Assembly: GCF_024753215.1 (NCBI RefSeq)
Contig: NZ_JANUGV010000004.1
Coordinates: forward strand, 62,001-126,000
Direction: 5' to 3'
Length of the DNA: 64,000 nt
DNA from: Massilia solisilvae
GTDB lineage: Bacteria; Pseudomonadota; Gammaproteobacteria; Burkholderiales; Burkholderiaceae_D
In this document: positions 56,083 to 64,000 of the stretch, piece by piece
Position numbering within the stretch: the first letter of the stretch is position 1
Layout: every line of letters starts with the position of its first letter
Program-made: the position numbers and the translations under genes
The notes under the pieces: model-generated
Seen by the model: the letters and a program-made list of their open reading frames with translations, nothing else
Databases searched by the model: none
What the model was told of the DNA's origin: nothing

Positions 56083-57057
56083 TTACTCGCGCCCGAACTC
56101 GGGATTCGGCCGCGTCAGGTAATACCACTCATGGTTCGGCGCGGCATTGGTGTCCGGGAACAGGATGCGCCCGCTGAACTCGGCAAGCACCGGCGTGCCG
56201 TCCGCCCGTACACCGATCTGCTCGCCTTCGGCGACCGGGTCGAAACTCGACCACGCGCGCGAGAACTGGTCGTTCGCATCGAGCTTGTCGTGCACCGCCA
56301 CCATCGCCAGCGCTTCCATTTCCTCGAACGGCACCGGCGCCGGCTCGGGCGCGTCGATGAGCTTGAGGAAGGCGAGGGTGTTCACGATCGCGCGGTAGGC
56401 CACTTCCGGCGCCGTCGGGTCCTCGTGCTGCCCGCACTCGAGCGTGAGCGCGTAGCCGCCCGTCGAGCGCATGTATTCGGTGGTGCCCATGCCATAGCGC
56501 AGCACGGTTTCCAGCTCCGCCGCATTGCCGCGGCTGCGGCGCTTGACGCCCTGGCCGTAGGTCGCCAGCCAGCCGGTCACGAAGCGGCGCACGCCCAGGC
56601 GCCGCGCCAGCGCGCGCTCTTTCTCGGCATGGCGGAACGGCTCCAGCGGGCCGTCGTTGTTGAGCGGGCCAACCATGCAGAACGGCTCGCCGTTCTTGGC
56701 GTTGAACGAGTGCAGGTCGAGCAGCACCTCATGCTGCGCCAGCAGCGGGCACAGCCAGTTGCCCACGTGGTCCTCGAAGTCCTGCGGATCCGCCTTCGGG
56801 AACAGGTCGCGGTTCAGGTTGCGCTCGCCCGACCGCGTGTTCTGTGCGTACGCGAGCGGGTTGACGATCGGCACGAAGGTGATGCTGCCGGCCGCGATGT
56901 GCAGCTTGCCGCTGTCGATCTCCTCCATCACGCGCAGGATGGCCTTGGTGCCGCAGGTTTCGTTGCCGTGGGTCGCGCCCATGATGATGACGCGCGGACC
57001 CTGGCCCAGGCCGGTGTAGTTGACGGATTTAAACTGCAGCTTGCGTGGGGAGCTCAT
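56083..57057 (-). CDS. Succinylglutamate desuccinylase/aspartoacylase family protein
   Basis: The 324-residue zinc hydrolase shows the M14-like ligands: His and Glu in GATHGNETCG, the Arg-Asn-Arg-Asp loop NLNRDLFP and the second His in LLDLHSF. A late glutamate in ALTLECGQHE is the likely catalytic residue. It should cut an N-acyl amino acid such as N-acetylaspartate or a related amide. The ATG at 57057 (MSSPRKLQF) is preferred to an in-frame TTG five codons earlier. No arginine-degradation genes are near, so an AstE role in that pathway is not supported. Confidence 0.85.
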   Translation of the reverse strand: MSSPRKLQFKSVNYTGLGQGPRVIIMGATHGNETCGTKAILRVMEEIDSGKLHIAAGSITFVPIVNPLAYAQNTRSGERNLNRDLFPKADPQDFEDHVGNWLCPLLAQHEVLLDLHSFNAKNGEPFCMVGPLNNDGPLEPFRHAEKERALARRLGVRRFVTGWLATYGQGVKRRSRGNAAELETVLRYGMGTTEYMRSTGGYALTLECGQHEDPTAPEVAYRAIVNTLAFLKLIDAPEPAPVPFEEMEALAMVAVHDKLDANDQFSRAWSSFDPVAEGEQIGVRADGTPVLAEFSGRILFPDTNAAPNHEWYYLTRPNPEFGRE

Positions 57058-57168
57058 GACGGGGTATTCCAAATAAATAGCGGATTCGCTATTTTATCTG
57101 GGAAAGCCCCACCAGGTACCCCGAACGCATGCGCTCGCCGGCGCACGATGGCGCCGGCGCCACGCCGT

Positions 57169-58008
57169 TCAGTCCAGGTCGGCCGCGTCGTGCCGCTCGG
57201 GCACCTGTTCCTCCGGCTTGCCGCGCACGCGGTTGACCTTGCGTCCGCGGATCACCGCCGGACGCGCCGCGACCTCGTCGGCCCAGCGCCGTACATTCTT
57301 GTACTCGTGCACCGACAGGAACTCGGCCGCGTCATACAGCTCGCCGCGCACCATGCCGCCGTACCACGGCCAGATCGCCATGTCCGCGATCGTGTACTCG
57401 TCGCCGGCCACGTAGCGGCGTCCGGCCAGCAGGCGGTCCAGCACGTCGAGCTGGCGCTTGGTCTCCATCGCATAGCGATTGATCGGGTACTCGAATTTTT
57501 CGGGGGCGTAGGCGTAGAAGTGCCCGAAGCCGCCGCCGACGAAGGGCGCCGAGCCCATCTGCCAGAACAGCCAGTTGAAGGTTTCGGTGCGCGCGCGCAG
57601 CTCGGTCGGCAGGAAGGCGCCGAACTTCTCGGCCAGGTACACCAGGATCGAGCCCGATTCGAACACGCGCAGCGGCGCCTCGCCACTGTGGTCCACCAGC
57701 GCCGGGATCTTCGAGTTCGGGTTGGCCTCGACAAAGCCGCTCGAAAACTGCATGCCCTCGTTGATCTTGATAAGCCAGGCGTCGTATTCCGCGCCCTTGT
57801 GCCCGAGCGCGAGCAGCTCTTCGAGCATGATCGTCACCTTCACGCCGTTGGGCGTGGCCAGCGAATACAGTTGCAGCGGATGCTCGCCGACCGGGAGCGC
57901 CTGCTCGTGGGTTGGCCCGGCCACCGGGCGGTTAATGTTGGCAAACGTGCCGCCGGAGGCAGCGCTCTCCCATACCTTGGGAGGTACATATTTCGATTGG
58001 TCGGTCAT
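57169..58008 (-). CDS. yghU: Glutathione S-transferase, YghU/Nu class
   Basis: The 279-residue protein matches YghU in length and layout. A long N-terminal lead (KYVPPKVWESAASGGTFANINRPVAG) precedes the thioredoxin fold with LYSLATPNGVKVTIMLEEL and NPNSKIPALVDHSG, the glutathione-binding FESGSILVYLAEKFG, and an all-helical C-terminal domain. YghU binds two glutathiones and has disulfide-bond reductase and peroxidase activity. It lies 12 bp downstream of the small hypothetical gene at 58021 on the same strand, so co-transcription is possible. Confidence 0.92.
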   Translation of the reverse strand: MTDQSKYVPPKVWESAASGGTFANINRPVAGPTHEQALPVGEHPLQLYSLATPNGVKVTIMLEELLALGHKGAEYDAWLIKINEGMQFSSGFVEANPNSKIPALVDHSGEAPLRVFESGSILVYLAEKFGAFLPTELRARTETFNWLFWQMGSAPFVGGGFGHFYAYAPEKFEYPINRYAMETKRQLDVLDRLLAGRRYVAGDEYTIADMAIWPWYGGMVRGELYDAAEFLSVHEYKNVRRWADEVAARPAVIRGRKVNRVRGKPEEQVPERHDAADLD

Positions 58009-58020
58009 CAGTCTTTCCTT

Positions 58021-58524
58021 CTATTCTGGCTGCGCAAGGCGCAGGGGAATCACGTTCGGCGCCGACTCGATCACGTCGGCCTCGCGGCGCTCGCGCAGGA
58101 ACGCCGCCACATGGCGCATGCGCTCCCCGTCGTCCATCCATTGCGTCTGTTCGATCAGCGCGCGCAGGCCGGCAAAGGCCTCGATCGTGTGCGGGCTGGC
58201 GTAGGCATCGACCAGCAGCTTGAGCAGTTCGCCCGGCTGGCCGCAGGAGCGGCGCGCACGCTCGTCGATGACCGAGAGCAGGGCACGCTGCATGCGCGGC
58301 GTCGGGTTGACGATATGGGCGAATACTGCCGGGGTGTTGGCGATCGACTGGCACATGGCGCGCTCGATCGCATCGGGTTTCAGGTCCGAGGCGATGTCGA
58401 AGTACGCGCGGTCCCAGCGCGTGTGTGCGTATGCATGCCCGGGCGGGAACGCGTCGACGGTCTCGAACCCGAGCGCGCGGCTGGCGCGCGCCAGCAGGCT
58501 TGTCAGGACGGGGATCAGCGGCAT
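58021..58524 (-). CDS. Conserved hypothetical protein (167 aa)
   Basis: A mostly helical, charged protein with no signal peptide and no membrane segment. The start ATG at 58524 opens MPLIPVLTSLLARASRALG; longer in-frame reading to the right overlaps the pirin gene in another frame and was rejected. Cys residues in MCQSI and RSCGQ and a long amphipathic helix near the end (ERMRHVAAFLRERREAD) are seen. I do not recognise a family. The gene sits between pirin and YghU genes on the same strand, suggesting an oxidative or electrophile stress context only by position. Confidence 0.65.
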   Translation of the reverse strand: MPLIPVLTSLLARASRALGFETVDAFPPGHAYAHTRWDRAYFDIASDLKPDAIERAMCQSIANTPAVFAHIVNPTPRMQRALLSVIDERARRSCGQPGELLKLLVDAYASPHTIEAFAGLRALIEQTQWMDDGERMRHVAAFLRERREADVIESAPNVIPLRLAQPE

Positions 58525-58607
58525 GGCGACAGGTGGCGGAGTTGGCGCATGCCACAAGTGTAACGTAAGCGCGGGCCGCGCATCGCTGCACGGCCCGCGC
58601 CGACCCA

Positions 58608-59477
58608 TCAGGCGAAGCGCCCGGCGCGGAAGTCCTCGACTGCCTGGAACAGCTCCTGTTCGGTGTTCATCACGAACGGGCCGTATTGCGCGATCGGCTC
58701 CTTCAGCGGCCGCCCGGCGATCACCAGAAAGCGGCTGTCCTGCGCGGCCTTGATGCGCACGCCGTCCGCATCGGCGGCGTTGTCGAGGATCGCCATGCGC
58801 GCCTGCGGCACCGCCTTGCCATCGACCACCAGCTCGCCGCGGTACGCGTACACGAAGGCGTTGTGCCCGGCCGGCAGCGGCAGGTCGAAGCTGGCGCCGG
58901 CAGGCAGGTGCACGTCGAGGTACAGCGGCTCGGTCCCCTCGCGCACCACGGCCCCGGTGACGCCATGCGTGGTCCCGGCGATCACCTGCACGCTGGCGCC
59001 GGTGTCGAGCGCAAAGCGCGGCAGCGCCTCGTTCGGGATGTCGCGGTACCACGGCTCGGTCATCTTGTCCTTGGCGGGCAGGTTGAGCCACAGCTGGAAG
59101 CCTTCCATCAGGCCTTCCTCCTGCTCCGGCATCTCGGAGTGGACCACGCCGCGGCCGGCGGTCATCCACTGCACGCCGCCGTTGGTGATCAGGCCCTCGT
59201 TGCCGGCACTGTCGCGGTGGCGCATGCGGCCCGTGAGCATGTAGGTCACGGTCTCGAAGCCGCGGTGCGGGTGCGACGGGAAGCCGGCGATGTAGTCGCC
59301 CGCCTTGTCGCTGCCGAACGCGTCGAGCATCAGGAACGGGTCCAGGCGGCGCTGCAAGGGTCCGGTCAGCACGCGGTTGATCTTCACGCCCGCGCCGTCC
59401 ATCACGAACTGGCCACCGACCAGGCGCTCCACGCCGCGCGACTTGGTGACGCTTTCTGCTTTCAACTGTTGTGTCAT
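58608..59477 (-). CDS. Pirin-family protein
   Basis: The 289-residue bicupin has the N-terminal metal site with FPSHPHRGFETVTYML and GRMRHRDSAGNEG, and a later His/Glu in VVHSEMPEQEEG, as in pirins. The second cupin half is more divergent, as usual. Some pirins act as quercetinases, others as redox-sensing regulators. It lies 43 bp downstream of the azoreductase stop on the same strand and could be controlled by the same LysR regulator. Iron is the likely metal. Confidence 0.92.
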   Translation of the reverse strand: MTQQLKAESVTKSRGVERLVGGQFVMDGAGVKINRVLTGPLQRRLDPFLMLDAFGSDKAGDYIAGFPSHPHRGFETVTYMLTGRMRHRDSAGNEGLITNGGVQWMTAGRGVVHSEMPEQEEGLMEGFQLWLNLPAKDKMTEPWYRDIPNEALPRFALDTGASVQVIAGTTHGVTGAVVREGTEPLYLDVHLPAGASFDLPLPAGHNAFVYAYRGELVVDGKAVPQARMAILDNAADADGVRIKAAQDSRFLVIAGRPLKEPIAQYGPFVMNTEQELFQAVEDFRAGRFA

Positions 59478-59520
59478 GCTGTGCTCCTTGTATTGGCGCC
59501 GCCTGGCGCCGGTGGGTGGA

Positions 59521-60114
59521 TTACGCGAGCGCTTCGACTGCGGCGTCGGCTTCTGCCTGGCCCTTGGCTGCTGCGTCCGGTCCCATTGCCTGGCCCGGAG
59601 AATACACGAAAGTATGGTCCTTCAGGCCCAGGAAGTTCAGCAGGGTGACGATCTGCGGCACCTGCGGATCGGACTCTTTCGGGTACACGCCGCCGCGCGC
59701 CGCGGCCACGTACACCTTCTTATTTTTCAGCAGGCCTTCCGGGCCGGCCTCGGTGTAGCGGAAGGTCACGCCGGCACGCGAGACGGCGTCGAACCAGCCC
59801 TTGAGCTGCACCGGCATCGCGAAGTTATACATCGGCGCGCCCATCACGATGATGTCCGCGGCCTGTGCTTCGGCGATCAGCGCATCGTCCAGTGCCACGC
59901 GCGCGGCCTGCTCGGCGGTGCGCTGGTTGGCGGGCGTGAACAGGGCGCCGAGCGTCTCTTCGTCAAGGATCGGGTGCTTGTCGGCCACCAGGTCGCGCAC
60001 TTTGACCTTGGCGTCCGGGTGGGCGGCGACGAGCTTGGCGGTGATCGAGTTGGCCACGCGGATCGATTCGGACTGTGCGCCGCGCAGGCTGGAGTTGAGC
60101 TGGAGGATGTTCAT
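59521..60114 (-). CDS. azoR: FMN-dependent NADH-azoreductase/quinone reductase
   Basis: A 197-residue flavodoxin-fold enzyme. The phosphate-binding start MNILQLNSSLRGAQSES, the flavin-contact GAPMYNFAMPVQLKGWFD and RGGVYP are all family marks. It reduces quinones and azo compounds with NADH by two-electron transfer, avoiding semiquinone stress. The ATG at 60114 has AAGGA seven bases upstream. It is divergent from a LysR gene 106 bp away, the standard arrangement for LysR-controlled quinone reductases. The pirin gene follows on the same strand. Confidence 0.94.
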   Translation of the reverse strand: MNILQLNSSLRGAQSESIRVANSITAKLVAAHPDAKVKVRDLVADKHPILDEETLGALFTPANQRTAEQAARVALDDALIAEAQAADIIVMGAPMYNFAMPVQLKGWFDAVSRAGVTFRYTEAGPEGLLKNKKVYVAAARGGVYPKESDPQVPQIVTLLNFLGLKDHTFVYSPGQAMGPDAAAKGQAEADAAVEALA

Positions 60115-60142
60115 CTGTGCTTCCTTCTTCGGTGAGAATTCG

Positions 60143-60156
60143 ATAGAAAGCACTAT
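60143..60156. promoter_or_regulatory. Possible LysR operator between azoR and the regulator gene
   Basis: An interrupted inverted repeat (ATAG, six bases, CTAT) lies in the shared promoter region, about 29 bases from the azoR start. Its size is like a LysR half-site pair but it does not fit the strict T-N11-A rule. Low confidence. Confidence 0.25.
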
Positions 60157-60220
60157 ATCAATTCCAAAATCGAGCCGGAAGGCGCTAAAATGGATAACAT
60201 TATTCAGCCAGTGGAACAAT

Positions 60221-61141
60221 ATGGATATCGAACCGAATGACCTGGTGCTGTTCGCCCGGATTGTCGAGGTTGGCAGCTTCAGCAAGGCGGCGCAGCGCGT
60301 CGAGCTGCCCAAGTCCACCGTCTCGCGCCGCATCTCGCTGCTGGAAGCGCGGCTTGGCGAACGCCTGTTGCAGCGGACCACGCGCAAGCTGGTGGTGACC
60401 GAATTCGGCGCCAGCTTGCTCGAGCATGCGCGCAAGGTGGCGGAAGAGGTGGAGGCGGTGGATGCGCTGGCCCAGCACCGCCAGGCTGCGCCCAGCGGCA
60501 AGCTGCGCGTGTCGCTGCCGGGCGACTTTGCCAACCTGGGCATGGTGGAGGTGATCAGCCGCTACCTCGATCGTTATCCCGAGGTGACGCTGGAGCTCGA
60601 CCTGTCGCCGCGTCGGGTGGACCTGCTGGCCGAGAACTTCGACATTGCGATCCGGATGGGCGACCTGCCCGAGGACTCGACCCTCAACGCGCGCCGCGTC
60701 GCGTTCGAGCGCTTCGGGCTGTACGCCGCGCCCTCGTACATCTCGCAGCGCGGCTTGCCGGAGCATCCTGACGACCTGGTCGAACATGACCTGCTGTGCA
60801 TCCTGTCGCGCAACGGCGGGCCGGTGCCGTGGGCGCTCACGCGCGGCAAAGTGGTGTGGGAGCGCACGCTGCCGGCGCGCCTGACCGCCAATTCGCCCGA
60901 CCTGCTGGCGCGCATCGCCTGCAGCGGCGCGGGCATTGCGGCCAGCTCGGGGCGCTTTGCCGGGCCTTACGTGGAAAAGGGGGAGCTGGTGCGTGTGCTG
61001 CCGGAGTGGGAGCTGCCGCCGAACACCGGCTGGGCCGTGTTCCCCGGGCGGCGCCTGATGGCGGCCAAGACGCGCGCCTTCCTCGACCTGATGGAAGAGA
61101 TGTGCTGCAACGAGGTGCGCCGGCGCGAGACTGCCGCATGA
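60221..61141 (+). CDS. LysR-family transcriptional regulator
   Basis: The 306-residue regulator has the N-terminal winged helix (LVLFARIVEVGSFSKAAQRV, KSTVSRRISLLEARLG) and an inducer-binding periplasmic-protein-like domain from about residue 90 to the end. The start at 60221 (MDIEPNDLVLF) is the only one fitting the domain. It is divergent from azoR and probably activates or represses azoR and pirin in response to a quinone or electrophile. It belongs to the CrgA/AaeR-like group by its SVDLLAENFDIAIRMG-type motif (RVDLLAENFDIAIRMG here). Followed by a type 2 repeat. Confidence 0.93.
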   Translation: MDIEPNDLVLFARIVEVGSFSKAAQRVELPKSTVSRRISLLEARLGERLLQRTTRKLVVTEFGASLLEHARKVAEEVEAVDALAQHRQAAPSGKLRVSLPGDFANLGMVEVISRYLDRYPEVTLELDLSPRRVDLLAENFDIAIRMGDLPEDSTLNARRVAFERFGLYAAPSYISQRGLPEHPDDLVEHDLLCILSRNGGPVPWALTRGKVVWERTLPARLTANSPDLLARIACSGAGIAASSGRFAGPYVEKGELVRVLPEWELPPNTGWAVFPGRRLMAAKTRAFLDLMEEMCCNEVRRRETAA

Positions 61142-61145
61142 CGTT

Positions 61146-61259
61146 GTAGGGTGGGCAGGTCTCCTGCCCACGCGTCCAGCGGAAGATGATGGACCGATTG
61201 AAGCGATCCTGGCCCATCGGGCTTGCGCTGAACGCGTGGGCGGAATTCGCCCACCCGAC
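61146..61259. repeat. Type 2 palindromic repeat, long copy
   Basis: The left arm GTAGGGTGGGCAGGTCTCC and right arm GCCCACCCGAC face each other around about 75 bases that include ACGCGTCCAG and AACGCGTGGGC, shared with the copy at 38074. It lies between two convergent stops (LysR and phosphatidylserine decarboxylase). Confidence 0.8.
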
Positions 61260-61264
61260 GGGTT

Positions 61265-62119
61265 TCAGCGCGGACGGTTACCCATCATCTCGCCCAGCCG
61301 CACCGCGCGCTCCGGCGCCCAGCCAGGGTTGAACGCGATGGTGTCCTTCTTGAACAGCATGACCACCGTCGAGCCGAGCAGGAAGCGCCCCATTTCCTCG
61401 CCCTTGCGCAGCACCACCGGCGGCTCGGCGCCGTAGGTCCATTCGGTCAGCTGCGGCAGGCGCGGCGGGTTGACCACGCCGTGCCACACGGTGGCCATGC
61501 TGCCGACGATGGTCGCGCCCACCAGCACCATCACGAACGGGCCGCATTGCTCGTTCTCGAACACGCACACCACGCGCTCGTTGCGGGCGAACAGGCCGGG
61601 CACGCCGCGCGCCGTGGTCGGGTTCACCGAGAACAGCGCGCCCGGCACATAGATCATGCGTGTCAGGCGAGCGTCGCAGGGCATGTGGATGCGGTGGTAG
61701 TCCTTCGGGCTCAGGTACAGGTTGGCGAAGCTGCCATGCGCAAACTGCGCCGCGAGCGCGGCGTCCCCGCCCACCAGCTGGGTGGTGGTGAACTTGTGGC
61801 CCTTGGCCTGCAGGATCTCGTGCTCGTCGATGGCGCCGAACTGGCTGATCGCGCCATCCACCGGGCATACGAAGTCGGCGTTGGCCAGCGGGCGCACGCC
61901 TTCGCGCAGCGGCCGGGTGAAGAATTCGTTGAAGCTGGCGTAGCTGGCGATGTCCGGGTTTTCGGCTTCGGCCATGTCCACGCCATATTTGCCCACGAAC
62001 CAGCGGATCAGCCCTGTCGTCATCGCCCCGCCTTTGGCGCCGGCCACGCGGCCGGCAAGGGAGGTCAGCGCCTGCTTCGGAAGCACGTATTGCGGCAGTA
62101 CTTTGATGCGATCGGACAC
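61265..62119 (-). CDS. psd: Phosphatidylserine decarboxylase proenzyme
   Basis: A 284-residue membrane-associated enzyme that makes phosphatidylethanolamine. The self-cleavage site LGST, which creates the pyruvoyl group, lies near residue 247. PVDGAISQFG and YHRIHMPCD supply the catalytic Asp and His. The length from the GTG at 62119 (AAGG nine bases upstream) matches usual bacterial Psd, and a TATAAT box lies about 37 bases before it. An in-frame ATG at 62200 would place the promoter inside the gene and is less likely. It converges with LysR across a type 2 repeat. Confidence 0.93.
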   Translation of the reverse strand: MSDRIKVLPQYVLPKQALTSLAGRVAGAKGGAMTTGLIRWFVGKYGVDMAEAENPDIASYASFNEFFTRPLREGVRPLANADFVCPVDGAISQFGAIDEHEILQAKGHKFTTTQLVGGDAALAAQFAHGSFANLYLSPKDYHRIHMPCDARLTRMIYVPGALFSVNPTTARGVPGLFARNERVVCVFENEQCGPFVMVLVGATIVGSMATVWHGVVNPPRLPQLTEWTYGAEPPVVLRKGEEMGRFLLGSTVVMLFKKDTIAFNPGWAPERAVRLGEMMGNRPR

Positions 62120-62155
62120 GGTCGGGAACCTTTTGGCGTGGAAGTCGGAATACGG

Positions 62156-62161
62156 ATTATA
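62156..62161 (-). promoter_or_regulatory. Putative -10 box of the psd promoter
   Basis: TATAAT on the minus strand, about 37 bases before the psd start codon. No clear -35 partner at 16-18 bases. It supports the GTG start at 62119 over the longer reading. Confidence 0.45.
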
Positions 62162-62253
62162 ACGGGCTGCTGTGCCGGACCGGGAATCGGCTATCGGCAA
62201 TGACAGCCCAGTTATGCATATCCTGAAAACGAACGCTGACTGGAGAGATCACT

Positions 62254-64000
62254 GTGTACCACCATGCCACGTATGCATGCGGCGCGCCGCTGCGCCTGAC
62301 CATCATTGCCGCCTCGCTTGCCACGGCCCTGGCCGCCCAGGCGCAGGAAACCCAACCGAAGGCCACGAGCGAAAAAACCGCCGAATCGAGCATGCAGAAA
62401 GTCGAGGTGCGCGGCGCCGCCGATACCTACGACCCGCGCCGCGACGACACGGCCAGCAAGGTCGTGATCACGCATGAGGAGATCGTCAAGTACGGCGACA
62501 CCAGCGTGACCGACGTGCTCAAGCGCGTGCCGGGCGTGACCGTGAGCGGCTCGCCCGGGCGCGGTGGCGAGATCCGCATGCGCGGCCTGGGCAACGGCTA
62601 CACCCAGATCCTGCTCAACGGCGAGCGCGCGCCGGCCGGCTTTTCGATGGATTCGCTCGCGCCCGACACGATCGAGCGCATCGAGGTGCTGCGCGCGGCC
62701 AGCGCCGAGTTCTCGACCCAGTCGGTGGCGGGCACCATCAACATCGTGCTGAAGAAATCGGTCAGCAGGGCGCAGCGCGAGCTCAAGGTGGGCCTGGGCC
62801 GCGGCCCCGGTGTGACCAATCCGTCCGTGAACCTGCAACTGGCCGACCGCGCCGACGGCTTTTCGTGGTCGTTCCCGCTTAATCTCTCGTACCAGGATGC
62901 CGAGCGGCCGGCGCCGGCAGTCGAGCATGACTACGACCTGGCCGGGAATACGATCGCGCTGCGCAGCACCGATTTCGTCAACAGGAACCACATCAAGACG
63001 CTGAACTCGGCCCCGCGCCTGAACTGGAAGCTGGCCAATGGCGACCAGCTCACCTGGCAGAGCTTCTTGAACGTGAACCGCGTGCGCATCGACCTCGATT
63101 CGCGCACCACCGCCCAGGTCGGGCCGAACGTCCCGGTCCCGACTGTGCACACGCCGATGCACAACGGCTTCGAGATGCTGCGCTCGGACCTGAACTGGAC
63201 CCACCAGCTCGCGTCCGGCGCCAAGCTGGATGTGAAAGTCGGCGGCTGGGTCGGCGGCGGCTACAGCGAGCAGCACCGCTACGGATACCGCGACGGTGTC
63301 CAGGTGCTGGACAGTATCACCGACAACCGCGGCCACGATTACAACCTGTCCTCGACCGGAAAGTACACCGACCCGCTCGGCGGCGGGCATGCGCTGGGCG
63401 TCGGCTGGGACGTGGGCTACGGCCGGCACAACGAGCACCGCCTCCAGGAGGACTATCCGATCGCCGGCTACAGCGGCTACGTGAGCGACGAGCGCTTCGT
63501 GAGCCAGTCGGCGCGCGTGGCGACCTACGTGCAGGACGAGTGGAACATCACGCCGCGCTGGTCGCTGTACCTGGGCATGCGCTGGGAGGGCGTGCGCGTC
63601 ACCACGTCGGGCAGCGGCTTTGACACCGTGCACACCAATTCGTCGGTCCTGAGCCCCTTGCTGCAGACGCTGTACAAGCTCCCCGGCGCCAAGGACCAGT
63701 TGCGCTTTGCCGTCACCCGCACCTACAAGGCGCCCGATCTCCTGAGCCTGCCGCCGCGCCGCTTCGTCTCGGTCAACAACAGCCCCACCGAGCCGGACGT
63801 GATGGGCAACCCGAACCTCAAGCCGGAGCTGGCATTGGGCTTCGACGCCTCGTACGAACACTATTTCGCCGAGGCCGGGCTGCTGTCGCTGAGCGCCTCG
63901 CGCCGCAATATCCAGGACTTCACGCGCAACATGATCATCCTCGACGGCGACCGTTGGGTGCAGCTGCCGTCCAACGGCGGCACGGCCGAGACGCATTCGC
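62254..64000 (+). CDS. TonB-dependent receptor, N-terminal part (runs off the window)
   Basis: The gene continues past the right edge; 582 residues are visible. A GTG start with GGAGAG six bases upstream opens a signal peptide (hydrophobic about 13-28, cleavage after AQA). A plug domain follows (VEVRGAADTYDPRRDDTASK, DVLKRVPGV, IRMRGLGNGYTQILLNGERAP, IERIEVLRAASAEFSTQSVAGTINI). The barrel begins near residue 170. The PRRDDTASKVVI form and the short linker fit the siderophore/CirA-like outer-membrane receptors. Substrate unknown. It is divergent from psd. ATG codons nearby are out of frame. Confidence 0.88.
   Translation, partial: MYHHATYACGAPLRLTIIAASLATALAAQAQETQPKATSEKTAESSMQKVEVRGAADTYDPRRDDTASKVVITHEEIVKYGDTSVTDVLKRVPGVTVSGSPGRGGEIRMRGLGNGYTQILLNGERAPAGFSMDSLAPDTIERIEVLRAASAEFSTQSVAGTINIVLKKSVSRAQRELKVGLGRGPGVTNPSVNLQLADRADGFSWSFPLNLSYQDAERPAPAVEHDYDLAGNTIALRSTDFVNRNHIKTLNSAPRLNWKLANGDQLTWQSFLNVNRVRIDLDSRTTAQVGPNVPVPTVHTPMHNGFEMLRSDLNWTHQLASGAKLDVKVGGWVGGGYSEQHRYGYRDGVQVLDSITDNRGHDYNLSSTGKYTDPLGGGHALGVGWDVGYGRHNEHRLQEDYPIAGYSGYVSDERFVSQSARVATYVQDEWNITPRWSLYLGMRWEGVRVTTSGSGFDTVHTNSSVLSPLLQTLYKLPGAKDQLRFAVTRTYKAPDLLSLPPRRFVSVNNSPTEPDVMGNPNLKPELALGFDASYEHYFAEAGLLSLSASRRNIQDFTRNMIILDGDRWVQLPSNGGTAETHS

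Overview
The window is GC-rich and densely coded. It suggests a betaproteobacterium of the Oxalobacteraceae (Massilia/Telluria group). This is inferred from gene content and style, with no database search: an FxDxF-type PEP-CTERM protein, many hybrid histidine kinases, a large beta-propeller sensor kinase, DUF1302 and TonB-dependent outer-membrane proteins, and two families of intergenic palindromic repeats. No transposase, integrase, phage gene, rRNA or CRISPR array was seen.

Layout. 1-7.1 kb: end of an HD-GYP protein, RhlE-type RNA helicase, a small lipoprotein, an outer-membrane barrel, a LytS/LytTR-type two-component pair, a secreted His/Gly-rich protein and a type II NADH dehydrogenase. 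7.2-16.2 kb: a signalling block with a NarX-like kinase, hemerythrin protein, REC-kinase-REC hybrid, REC-GGDEF diguanylate cyclase, multi-PAS/GAF hybrid kinase and a PAS-REC regulator. 16.7-22.5 kb: the most distinctive region, one operon for a probable ribosomally made, modified peptide (RiPP). It holds an HlyD-type adaptor, a C39-peptidase ABC exporter, a MauE/thioredoxin-like membrane redox protein, an MvdC/MvdD-like ATP-grasp ligase, a 55-residue double-glycine precursor and a terminator. 22.7-27.1 kb: a TonB receptor, YfiR-like protein and CHASE8-like hybrid kinase operon. 27.2-28.8 kb: the PEP-CTERM protein and three identical tRNA-Arg(ACG) genes, each with its own promoter and terminator.

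28.8-34.9 kb: a 1310-residue propeller sensor kinase, an LldD-like FMN oxidase and a D-2-hydroxyacid dehydrogenase. 35.5-39.7 kb: bacterial non-homologous end joining, with LigD and Ku convergent around a repeat cluster. 39.7-50.7 kb: mixed metabolic and envelope genes (SDR, DUF1302, GNAT, acyltransferase, ArsC-like, beta-helix lipoprotein, EEP nuclease, secreted M1 aminopeptidase, SMR transporter). 51.2-56.0 kb: an operon of sugar epimerase, ArnC-like and ArnT-like glycosyltransferases, PAP2 phosphatase and LAB_N membrane protein, likely for lipid-linked sugar transfer to lipid A or another envelope acceptor. 56.1-64 kb: AstE/AspA-type deacylase, YghU-type GST, pirin, azoreductase with a divergent LysR regulator, phosphatidylserine decarboxylase, and a TonB receptor running off the window.

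In the peptide operon the likely order of events is: the ATP-grasp enzyme modifies the precursor core, the redox protein may set a disulfide between the two core cysteines, and the C39 exporter cuts after Gly-Gly and exports the product with the HlyD adaptor. The family assignments are strong; the chemistry and the biological role are inference. Start codons were chosen by ribosome-binding-site spacing, gene overlaps and domain limits, so many differ from the longest possible open frame.
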